Source: Borreliella spielmanii (GTDB lineage Bacteria > Spirochaetota > Spirochaetia > Borreliales > Borreliaceae). Taken from it: a DNA stretch of 64,000 nucleotides. The number at the start of each line of letters is the position of its first letter. Position 1 is the first letter of the stretch. The notes under the pieces are model-generated. The model worked only from the letters and a program-made list of their open reading frames with translations. It searched no databases and was not told where the DNA came from. Positions 57,142 to 64,000 of this stretch are shown here, in pieces. The stretch covers positions 284,674-348,673 of the forward strand of contig NZ_JACHFA010000002.1 of assembly GCF_014201705.1 (NCBI RefSeq). Reading direction: 5' to 3'. Both the position numbers and the translations under genes were made by a program.

Positions 57142-57687
57142 GTGTTAGATTCATATTATTATGTTTTATCTTCTTTGCCTTATATTGATTTAAAATTTTT
57201 AAAGGACTACAGTATTACAGATTTTTTAAATAATGTCGAGCTTTCTTTAAGTAAAAAGGACTTCAATTTTTTAAAAAGCTTGCTAGAATTTAAGGTAGAT
57301 AGGGGTAAATCAAGAGTTGTTGATCTTTTTCTTGATTTTGAAGATACAATAAGATATACACTTGCAGCTTTAAGGGCAAAAAAATTGGGATTGTCTAAAG
57401 ATTTTTATTTAGAATCCGCTTATTTCTCAAGTTATTATCTGAATATTTTGAGAAATATTTGTTTGAAAGAAAATTCTTTTGAAATAGAATTGGGGTTAGA
57501 TCTTCTTAGGTGGCAATTTTTGACTGATCTTGAGGTTGGACATGAATTTGATTTTGAAAAAGTAATAATTTACTTTTTAAAGTTAAGGTTATTTTTAAGA
57601 CATAATTTATTTAAAGAAAAATTAGGTATTCAAAATTTTGACAATATTTGTCAAAATTTAATTGATAAAACTAATGAAAAAGTTTAG
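57142..57687 (+). CDS. DUF2764-like protein of the V-ATPase operon, possible C-subunit equivalent
   Basis: This 181-residue all-helical protein starts at GTG 57142 (GGAGAC about 6 bases upstream), 9 bases after atpE. The N-terminus [20 protein letters not shown] fits the start of DUF2764 proteins (YYYLVASLP), which I recall as residing in V-ATPase operons of spirochetes, Chlamydiae and Bacteroidetes. The body is made of helices rich in Leu and Phe, without membrane segments. Archaeal-type V-ATPase operons carry subunit C (the socket between rotor and c-ring), also helical, and none is seen here. I infer that this protein may fill that place; the homology itself needs a structure search. Confidence 0.65.
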   Translation: MLDSYYYVLSSLPYIDLKFLKDYSITDFLNNVELSLSKKDFNFLKSLLEFKVDRGKSRVVDLFLDFEDTIRYTLAALRAKKLGLSKDFYLESAYFSSYYLNILRNICLKENSFEIELGLDLLRWQFLTDLEVGHEFDFEKVIIYFLKLRLFLRHNLFKEKLGIQNFDNICQNLIDKTNEKV

Positions 57688-57700
57688 AAAAGGTATTTTA

Positions 57701-59428
57701 ATGAAGACAAAAGGAAAAGTTGTTGGAGTAAATGGAAACTTAGTTACTATTGAGGTAGAAGGTTCAGTTTCTATGAATGAGGTTTTATTTGTAAAAACTG
57801 GTGGTAGAAATTTAAAAGCAGAGATAATTCGTATTAGAGGCAATGAAGTTGATGCACAAGTTTTTGAATTGACAAAAGGAATATCTGTTGGAGATTTAGT
57901 TGAATTTACAGATAAACTTTTAACAGTTGAATTAGGTCCTGGTCTTTTAACTCAAGTGTATGATGGGCTTCAAAATCCTTTGCCTGAACTAGCTATTCAA
58001 TGTGGATTTTTTTTAGAAAGGGGAGTGTATTTAAGGCCCTTAAACAAAGATAAAAAATGGAATTTTAAAAAAACCTCCAAATTAGGAGACAGCGTTATTG
58101 CAGGAGATTTTTTGGGATTTGTAATTGAAGGAACTGTTCGCCATCAAATAATGATTCCGTTTTATAAAATAGATTCGTATAAAATTGTGGAGATTGTAGA
58201 TGATGGTGATTATTCGATTGATGAACAAATTGCTGTAATTGAAGATGATTCTGGAAGAAGACATAGTATTACAATGTCTTTTCATTGGCCTGTTAAAATT
58301 CCCATTGCTAATTATAAGCAGCGACTTATTCCGAGTGAGCCTATGTTGACTCAAACTAGAATTATAGATACATTTTTCCCAGTTGCCAAAGGAGGAACTT
58401 TTTGCATTCCAGGTCCTTTTGGAGCTGGAAAAACGGTTCTTCAGCAGGTTACAAGTCGAAATGCTGATGTTGATATAGTTATTATTGCAGCTTGTGGTGA
58501 GCGAGCAGGAGAAGTGGTAGAAACTCTTAAGGAGTTCCCCGAGTTGATAGATCCTAAAACCGGTAAATCTTTAATGGATAGAACTTGTATTATTTGTAAT
58601 ACAAGTTCTATGCCAGTTGCAGCTAGAGAAGCTTCTGTTTATACTGCTATTACTATTGCTGAGTATTATAGGCAAATGGGCCTTGATATTCTTCTTTTAG
58701 CAGATTCAACTTCAAGATGGGCTCAAGCCATGAGAGAAATGTCTGGTCGCCTTGAGGAGATTCCTGGTGAGGAGGCTTTTCCAGCGTATCTTGAGTCCGT
58801 TATTGCTTCTTTTTATGAAAGGGCGGGCATTGTAGTTCTTAATAATGGCGATATTGGATCTGTAACAGTTGGTGGTTCTGTAAGTCCTGCTGGTGGTAAT
58901 TTTGAAGAGCCAGTTACTCAAGCAACTTTAAAGGTTGTAGGAGCATTTCATGGACTTACAAGAGAAAGGTCTGATGCTAGGAAATTTCCGGCTATTAGTC
59001 CTCTTGAATCTTGGAGTAAATATAAAGGTGTTATTGATTCCAAAAAGACCGAATATGTAAGATCTTTTTTGGTAAAAGGCAACGAAATTAATCAAATGAT
59101 GAAAGTTGTTGGGGAAGAGGGGATAAGTAACGAGGATTTTTTAATTTATTTGAAATCTGAACTGCTTGATTCGTGTTATTTACAACAAAATTCGTTTGAT
59201 TCAGTTGATGCCGCTGTTGATTCAGAGCGTCAAAATTATATGTTTGATATAGTTTATAACATTCTTAAAACCAACTTTGAGTTTTCTGATAAGCTTCAAG
59301 CAAGAGATTTTATAAATGAATTAAGACAAAATCTTTTAGACATGAATCTTTCTTCTTTTAAAGATTCTAAGTTTAATAAATTGGAGCATACTTTAAGTGA
59401 ATTGGTAAATTTTAAAAAGGTAATTTAG
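57701..59428 (+). CDS. atpA: V-type ATPase catalytic subunit A
   Basis: This 575-residue catalytic subunit has Walker [10 protein letters not shown] (238-246), [45 protein letters not shown], and the A-specific non-homologous insertion (about 100-190). I use ATG 57701, 7 bases after AAAAGG (57688-57693); the open frame extends to 57662 but overlaps the previous gene without support. Length and motifs are normal for bacterial V/A-type A subunits. Confidence 0.97.
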   Translation: MKTKGKVVGVNGNLVTIEVEGSVSMNEVLFVKTGGRNLKAEIIRIRGNEVDAQVFELTKGISVGDLVEFTDKLLTVELGPGLLTQVYDGLQNPLPELAIQCGFFLERGVYLRPLNKDKKWNFKKTSKLGDSVIAGDFLGFVIEGTVRHQIMIPFYKIDSYKIVEIVDDGDYSIDEQIAVIEDDSGRRHSITMSFHWPVKIPIANYKQRLIPSEPMLTQTRIIDTFFPVAKGGTFCIPGPFGAGKTVLQQVTSRNADVDIVIIAACGERAGEVVETLKEFPELIDPKTGKSLMDRTCIICNTSSMPVAAREASVYTAITIAEYYRQMGLDILLLADSTSRWAQAMREMSGRLEEIPGEEAFPAYLESVIASFYERAGIVVLNNGDIGSVTVGGSVSPAGGNFEEPVTQATLKVVGAFHGLTRERSDARKFPAISPLESWSKYKGVIDSKKTEYVRSFLVKGNEINQMMKVVGEEGISNEDFLIYLKSELLDSCYLQQNSFDSVDAAVDSERQNYMFDIVYNILKTNFEFSDKLQARDFINELRQNLLDMNLSSFKDSKFNKLEHTLSELVNFKKVI

Positions 59429-59448
59429 GGGGTTTGGAGAAATATATA

Positions 59449-60753
59449 ATGAAAAGAGTCTATAGTAAAATAGAGTCTATAGCAGGCAATGTAATAACTG
59501 TTACAGCTCAAGGTATTAAGTATGGTGAGCTTGCTATTGTGAAAGCAAAAGATACAAGTTCTCTAGCCGAAGTAATTAAACTTGATCGAGAAAAAGTTTC
59601 TCTTCAAGTTTATGGCGGCACAAGAGGTGTTTCTACGTCAGACGAGATAAAGTTTTTAGGGCATTCAATGCAGGTTTCATTTTCTGACAATTTGTTGGGC
59701 AGAATTTTTGATGGTTCTGGAAATCCTAGGGATGGAGGTCCTTCGCTTGATGATAGTCTGATTGAAATTGGGGGGCCTTCTGCAAATCCTACAAAACGCA
59801 TTGTTCCTAGAAATATGATAAGGACAGGGCTTCCAATGATAGATGTTTTTAACACCCTTGTTGAATCTCAAAAATTACCAATTTTTTCTGTTTCTGGTGA
59901 GCCTTATAATGAACTTCTTGTGAGAATTGCACTTCAAGCAGAGGTTGATTTGATAATTCTTGGAGGAATGGGACTCAAGCACGATGATTATTTGACTTTT
60001 AAAGATTCTTTAGAAAAAGGAGGTGCTTTAAGTAGAACAATTTTTTTTGTTCATACCGCTAATGATTCTGTTGTTGAATCTTTAACTGTTCCTGATATTT
60101 CGCTTTCTGTTGCTGAAAAGTTTGCCCTTAAGGGTAAAAAAGTTTTAGTGCTTCTTACAGACATGACAAATTTTGCTGATGCGATGAAAGAAATATCTAT
60201 TACTATGGAACAAGTGCCTTCTAACAGAGGTTATCCTGGGGATTTATATTCTCAGCTTGCATATCGTTATGAGAAAGCTATTGATTTTGAAGGTGCAGGG
60301 TCGATTACAATACTTGCGGTTACAACTATGCCGGGTGATGATGTTACTCATCCTGTTCCTGATAATACTGGGTATATTACAGAAGGTCAGTACTATTTAA
60401 AGGGTGGTAGAATAGAACCTTTTGGATCGCTTTCAAGACTTAAACAAATGGTAAATAGTAAAACCAGAGATGATCACAGGGCTATAATGGATACAATGAT
60501 TAAACTTTACGCATCTTCAAAAGAGTCTGTAGAAAAGAAGGCTATGGGATTTAATATGACTAAGTGGGATGAAAAATTGCTCAAGTATAGCAACATGTTT
60601 GAAAGCAAAATGATGGATTTATCTGTTAATATTCCCTTAGAAGAGGCTTTAGATTTGGGTTGGAATATTCTTGCTAGTTGTTTTAGTCCAAAAGAAACAG
60701 GAATAAAAACGGACCTTATTGAAAAATATTGGCCTAAAAAAGAGACTTGTTGA
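59449..60753 (+). CDS. atpB: V-type ATPase subunit B (regulatory, non-catalytic)
   Basis: This 434-residue subunit pairs with A in the hexamer. As in all B subunits, the Walker A position is altered ([12 protein letters not shown] in place of GxxxxGKT). [30 protein letters not shown] is the conserved core. I use ATG 59449 with GGAG 10 bases upstream (59435-59438); an in-frame TTG at 59434 overlaps that Shine-Dalgarno. It ends 2 bases before atpD. Confidence 0.97.
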   Translation: MKRVYSKIESIAGNVITVTAQGIKYGELAIVKAKDTSSLAEVIKLDREKVSLQVYGGTRGVSTSDEIKFLGHSMQVSFSDNLLGRIFDGSGNPRDGGPSLDDSLIEIGGPSANPTKRIVPRNMIRTGLPMIDVFNTLVESQKLPIFSVSGEPYNELLVRIALQAEVDLIILGGMGLKHDDYLTFKDSLEKGGALSRTIFFVHTANDSVVESLTVPDISLSVAEKFALKGKKVLVLLTDMTNFADAMKEISITMEQVPSNRGYPGDLYSQLAYRYEKAIDFEGAGSITILAVTTMPGDDVTHPVPDNTGYITEGQYYLKGGRIEPFGSLSRLKQMVNSKTRDDHRAIMDTMIKLYASSKESVEKKAMGFNMTKWDEKLLKYSNMFESKMMDLSVNIPLEEALDLGWNILASCFSPKETGIKTDLIEKYWPKKETC

Positions 60754-60755
60754 TT

Positions 60756-61355
60756 ATGTCTAAAATTAAATTGACCAAAAATGATCTTAAAAAGCAAAAA
60801 GATGAACTTAAAATGTTTAAGAGATATTTGCCTACTTTACAGCTTAAGAAACAACAACTTTATATGGAAATTGTTAGAATTGAGAGTTCTTATAAAATTA
60901 AAAATCTTGAACAACAAAAGCTTAAAGGCAGTATTTCTAATTGGATTTCTCTTTTTAGCGAAGAATTTCCTTTTGAGAGTTGGATTCAAGTAAAAACAGT
61001 GGTCAAAAAGTCTGTAAATATTGCAGGAGTTGCAATTCCTATATTCGATTCTATTGAATATGAAGATATAAGGCATGACTTACTTTTTACCCCTTATTGG
61101 GTAGATAAGGGAATTGAAATTCTTAAAATTGTGATTCAAATTGATGTAGAACTTAAAATTTTAAAAAAGCAGATTGATTTGCTTTTAAGAGAGTTTAGAG
61201 TAACATCTCAGAGAGTTAATTTATTTGAGAAAGTTATGATACCAACAGCAAAGGCTAATATCAAAAAAATTAATATATATCTTGGAGATCAGCAAACTGC
61301 AGCTGTTGTAAGAGGTAAAATTGCTAAGTCTAATTTGATTGATAAAAAAAAATAG
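60756..61355 (+). CDS. atpD: V-type ATPase subunit D (central rotor shaft)
   Basis: This 199-residue protein has the antiparallel coiled coil of subunit D: an N-terminal helix (LTKNDLKKQKDELKMFKRYL) and a C-terminal helix with RVTSQRVNLFEKVMIPTAKANIKKI, the family signature. I use ATG 60756 (MSKIKLTKN); upstream in-frame TTG codons overlap atpB. In relatives subunit F binds D, but no F gene is seen here. Confidence 0.94.
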   Translation: MSKIKLTKNDLKKQKDELKMFKRYLPTLQLKKQQLYMEIVRIESSYKIKNLEQQKLKGSISNWISLFSEEFPFESWIQVKTVVKKSVNIAGVAIPIFDSIEYEDIRHDLLFTPYWVDKGIEILKIVIQIDVELKILKKQIDLLLREFRVTSQRVNLFEKVMIPTAKANIKKINIYLGDQQTAAVVRGKIAKSNLIDKKK

Positions 61356-61365
61356 GAACAAGCTT

Positions 61366-63192
61366 ATGATTGTAAAAATGAAAAAAGTTTTACTTTTGAC
61401 TTTATCGAAATATAAAAAAGAAGCTTTAGAGATTTTAAGAGATTTTGGAGCAGTTCATATTAATTCTTGCAATAAAAATTCAGAATCTTTAAAAAAAAGC
61501 ATTGATAATCGGAGAATTTTAATGCAAGCTTTTTCACTCCTTAGAGAAGATGGGGGCGTTAAGGCTTTAAAATCTTCTAATGGAAATTTTTTAGATATTG
61601 CAAAAAGCATAGTCAATTTAGGTAATGAGATTAAAGAATTTCAAGATGTTAAACGATCTTTATTGCATGAAAGGGATTTGATTTCCGTTTGGGGAAATTT
61701 TTCTTTAGAGTATATCAACAAATTGAAAGAATCTAAAATTTATATTCAATTTTTTAAAATTCAAAAAAGTGAATATAAAAATTTATTAAGAGATCCTAAT
61801 ATTAATGTGCTTTTGATTAAAAATGTGAAGAACATTTCTTATTTTGTAAGTGTTGGTGAGTTTGAGCAAAAAATTGAAATTGCTGATGAGTTTAAGTTTA
61901 ATTTTGATCTTTATTATATTAATAATAAATTAAAGGTTGTTGATGAGATTTTAGATCAAAAATTGACTCAAATTTCTCTTTTTAATAAATATATTGATAT
62001 TTTAAAAGACGAGATAAAAAATTATGATCAAATTGTAGAGTTTGAGCAAGTTTTAGCTGATATGCAAACCGATTTCGATGATTTTTCGTATATTACAGGT
62101 TTTGTTCCAGCTGAAAGTCAAGAATCTCTTAAAAGCTCGGTTTTAAAAGCAGGTTTTGCAGTTCAATTTGCAGATCCTGAAGAAAATGATATTATTCCAA
62201 CTTATATAAAAAGAAAAGGAATTGCCAATTTAGCTGCACCTATTTTTAACATTTTAGAGACAATTCCTGGTTATAAAGAAAGAGATATAAGTTTTATTTT
62301 TATGTTATTTTTCTTTGTATTTTTTGGTATGATAATAGGTGATGCGGCTTATGGAGTGATATTTTTTTTGATAGGAATTTTGCTTAGTTTGAGTTTTGTT
62401 CTTAAAGGCAAGCCCCTAACTTCAGTTCATGGATTAATATTTTATCTTAGTGTATCATCAATCCTTTATGGTTCTATGACTGGTACTTGGTTTGGAAGTC
62501 CTTTAATTCTTGAAATGTTTCCTATTTTAAATTTATTTAAAGTTAATTATTTGACAGAGAAAAATAGTGTGCAAAATATTATCTTTATCTGTTTTTCAAT
62601 AGGAGTTTTGCAAATTTCATTGGCGCATGCTTGGAATTTTTTCAAACAAGTAAAAGAAAAGCCCCATATTCATTCAATTGCACAGATTGGCTGGCTTATA
62701 TGTATACTTGGTCTTTATTATCTTGTTTTGAATTTGATACTAAGTCAATCTCGATTTCCCATGTATAATGCTGTTTATAATACAATATATTTGGGTGTTG
62801 CACTTGTATTTGTTTTTGGCAAACAAGATGGTTCAAATTTTTTTAAGTGCATATTTAAAAGTTTTGGGGGTATTATAGAGCAATTTTTAACTACTGTGTC
62901 GGGGTTTGCAGATATAATATCTTATATTAGACTTTTTGCAGTTGGACTTGCTGGGCTTTCAATCTCAGCAAGCTTTAATGCTATGTCAATGCCTTTGTTA
63001 AAATCTTCTAATATTGGTTTTGTAATAGTTGGAATTATTGTTATACTTTTTGGGCATGTTTTAAATATAATGTTATCTTTACTTTCAGTAATTGTTCATG
63101 GAGTAAGGCTTAATATGCTTGAGTTTTCAAACCATTTAGGGCAAGAATGGAGTGGATATGCTTATAAGCCTTTTAGAAAAATAAAAAAATAA
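61366..63192 (+). CDS. atpI: V-type ATPase subunit I/a (membrane stator)
   Basis: This 608-residue protein has a soluble N-terminal half (about 1-300) that binds the peripheral stalks, and a membrane half of seven or eight helices (about 310-600). The essential Arg lies in ISYIRLFAVGLAGLSISA (about 522-539). The KVLLLTLSKYKKEALEILRDFGAVHI start is typical. ATG 61366 is 8 bases after AGGA (61354-61357), in preference to the ORF start at 61339, which overlaps atpD. It forms the ion half-channels against AtpK. Confidence 0.95.
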   Translation: MIVKMKKVLLLTLSKYKKEALEILRDFGAVHINSCNKNSESLKKSIDNRRILMQAFSLLREDGGVKALKSSNGNFLDIAKSIVNLGNEIKEFQDVKRSLLHERDLISVWGNFSLEYINKLKESKIYIQFFKIQKSEYKNLLRDPNINVLLIKNVKNISYFVSVGEFEQKIEIADEFKFNFDLYYINNKLKVVDEILDQKLTQISLFNKYIDILKDEIKNYDQIVEFEQVLADMQTDFDDFSYITGFVPAESQESLKSSVLKAGFAVQFADPEENDIIPTYIKRKGIANLAAPIFNILETIPGYKERDISFIFMLFFFVFFGMIIGDAAYGVIFFLIGILLSLSFVLKGKPLTSVHGLIFYLSVSSILYGSMTGTWFGSPLILEMFPILNLFKVNYLTEKNSVQNIIFICFSIGVLQISLAHAWNFFKQVKEKPHIHSIAQIGWLICILGLYYLVLNLILSQSRFPMYNAVYNTIYLGVALVFVFGKQDGSNFFKCIFKSFGGIIEQFLTTVSGFADIISYIRLFAVGLAGLSISASFNAMSMPLLKSSNIGFVIVGIIVILFGHVLNIMLSLLSVIVHGVRLNMLEFSNHLGQEWSGYAYKPFRKIKK

Positions 63193-63208
63193 ATAAAAAG
63201 GAGTACTT

Positions 63209-63643
63209 ATGGATATAGGTTTAATAGGGGTTAATTCAGCTTTGACAATCTCAGCAATAGGGTCTGCTCTGGGCATGGGAGCAGCAGGTAGTGCTGCTAT
63301 TGGAGCATGGAAGAGGTGCTATATGCAAGGAAAGCCAGCACCATTTTTATTGATTGTTTTTGTATCAGCACCATTGACTCAAATAATATATGGATATATT
63401 TTAATGAACACGTTATATGAGGTAATGATGCAGACAAATCCGTGGTTATTACTTGGAGCTGGTCTTGGTGGTGGATTTGCGATCGCTGTTTCTGGATTTG
63501 CTCAAGGTAAAGCGGCAGCAGGCGCTTGTGATGCTTTTTCTGAGACTGGTAAGGGATTTGCTACATACCTATTAGTTTTGGGTTTAATAGAATCTGTTGC
63601 TCTTTTTGTAATGGTATTTTTAATGATATTTAAGTTTGTTTGA
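63209..63643 (+). CDS. atpK: V-type ATPase subunit K (c-ring proteolipid)
   Basis: This 144-residue protein has four helices: two hairpins from gene duplication, with Gly/Ala-rich first helices of each (GSALGMGAAGSAAIGAW; GAGLGGGFAIAVSGFAQGKAAAGA). Only the second hairpin has the ion-binding acid, Glu128 in GLIESVALF. Thr57, Gln58 and Tyr61 (PLTQIIYG) and Gln99 (FAQGK) match the side chains that bind sodium in Enterococcus hirae NtpK (Thr64, Gln65, Tyr68, Gln110, Glu139). It starts at ATG 63209 after AAAAGGAG. It is the last gene of the operon; no clear terminator follows. Confidence 0.94.
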   Translation: MDIGLIGVNSALTISAIGSALGMGAAGSAAIGAWKRCYMQGKPAPFLLIVFVSAPLTQIIYGYILMNTLYEVMMQTNPWLLLGAGLGGGFAIAVSGFAQGKAAAGACDAFSETGKGFATYLLVLGLIESVALFVMVFLMIFKFV

Positions 63644-63720
63644 TTTTAATTTATTATCTCTTTTAATTTTAATATTAAATTTTCTCGTAATTTATGAGTT
63701 AATTTAATATATTTATTATT

Positions 63721-64000
63721 ATGAGAAATTTGGTTTTATTTTTTTTTGCCCTGCCTTTTTCTATTTCTTTGAATTCTTCAAGTAATAGAAATTTTCCGTA
63801 TTGGATTTTACTTGAAAAAGGTAGGCAATTTCTTTATTCTAAATCTGAATTTAGTAAGTCTAATCTTACACATGCTATTAATTATTTGCAGGAAGCTTTG
63901 CTTAGAAAAGGTGTTTATCCTGAAGCCAGTTATTATTTGTCAGTAGCTTATGGCATGTCTGGCAATTCTGTTCTTGAAAAATTAAACCTTTACAAGTCTT
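63721..64000 (+). CDS. Exported repeat protein, N-terminal part (runs off the window)
   Basis: An open frame from ATG 63721 runs 93 codons to the window end. It has a signal peptide (RNLVLFFFALPFSISLN). A helical segment follows (AINYLQEALLRKGVYPEASYYLSVAYGMSG) that reads like a Sel1/TPR repeat. No Shine-Dalgarno is seen; the bases before it are AT only, with TAATAT at 63705-63710. The full length and function are not visible. It lies 77 bases after atpK. Confidence 0.65.
   Translation, partial: MRNLVLFFFALPFSISLNSSSNRNFPYWILLEKGRQFLYSKSEFSKSNLTHAINYLQEALLRKGVYPEASYYLSVAYGMSGNSVLEKLNLYKS

Noticed and set aside
60837..61076. Antisense open frame inside atpD
   Set aside because: It lies wholly within a conserved V-ATPase gene on the other strand and has no signal for expression.
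1..64000. tRNA genes, CRISPR arrays, insertion sequences, prophage or plasmid-type genes
   Set aside because: The gaps between genes are short (none over about 220 bases), contain no T-arm-like GGTTCGAATCC, no spaced direct repeats, and no transposase or PF32-type gene was seen.

Overview
The window is a piece of the linear chromosome of a Lyme-group spirochete (Borrelia/Borreliella burgdorferi sensu lato). The evidence is the very low GC content, the periplasmic flagellin FlaB (336 aa, with the Gln/Ala/Pro-rich central insert typical of Borrelia p41), the besC-besA-besB efflux operon, a V-type rather than F-type ATPase, and a gene order that matches the B. burgdorferi B31 stretch from about BB0151 down to BB0089 as I remember it. 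FlaB differs from the B31 protein as I recall it at several positions in and just before the central insert. A sister genospecies is therefore more likely than B31 itself, but I cannot name it. No tRNA, rRNA, CRISPR array, insertion sequence or prophage was seen, and there is no gene-free stretch longer than about 220 bases.

Layout. 1-3.5 kb: start of nagA (minus strand), then the flagellar cap gene fliD and flagellin flaB, each ending in an intrinsic terminator. 3.6-6.5 kb: glycine betaine/proline ABC transporter proVWX, with an orphan yidD on the other strand. 6.9-12.7 kb: RND efflux system besC-besA-besB plus a small PII-like protein. 12.9-20.5 kb: an AMP-binding acyl-CoA ligase, a PASTA-bearing class B penicillin-binding protein (minus), hisS, and two TPR proteins transcribed divergently. 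20.5-29.8 kb: a giant GreA-domain protein, recA, a gene that reads as a diverged scpA kleisin, an RluB-type pseudouridine synthase, cmk, rpsA, a TPR protein, a lipoprotein and a small membrane protein. 30-35 kb: rpsB-tsf-frr-uppS-cdsA-rseP, without the pyrH and dxr that many bacteria carry in this string, then a hemolysin III homologue (minus). 36-41 kb: a PTS IIBC transporter and rpsF-ssb-rpsR-rplI-dnaB. 41-50 kb: a probable outer-membrane barrel (minus), thiolase, a parvulin-type chaperone, nusB, a TPR protein, map, htrA and a phosphoribosyltransferase. 50-56 kb: a SPOR-like protein and asnS (minus), then murI-rsgA-mutS2 and an unknown gene. 56.5-63.6 kb: a seven-gene V-ATPase operon. The window ends inside a secreted repeat protein.

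How it fits together. Most genes are on the + strand in tight, often overlapping operons. Many start with TTG or GTG placed 5-9 bases after a Shine-Dalgarno sequence. The thiolase and the missing dxr both fit isoprenoid supply by the mevalonate route. ProVWX, the PTS protein, BesABC and the acyl-CoA ligase fit a host-dependent scavenger.

The points most worth checking are: (1) the gene at 24323-25090, which I read as ScpA, the kleisin of the SMC complex, in the scpA-rluB-cmk neighbourhood but with no scpB; (2) a V-ATPase operon with no recognisable C, F or G subunit, carrying instead a DUF2764-like gene in the place where a C-subunit equivalent would be useful, and a c-ring protein with the sodium-ligand residues; (3) two exported proteins whose signal peptides are only in frame if translation begins at ATT; (4) several genes with a TATAAT six bases before the start codon and no Shine-Dalgarno, which suggests leaderless mRNAs; (5) hairpins in the rpsB and rpsF leaders.
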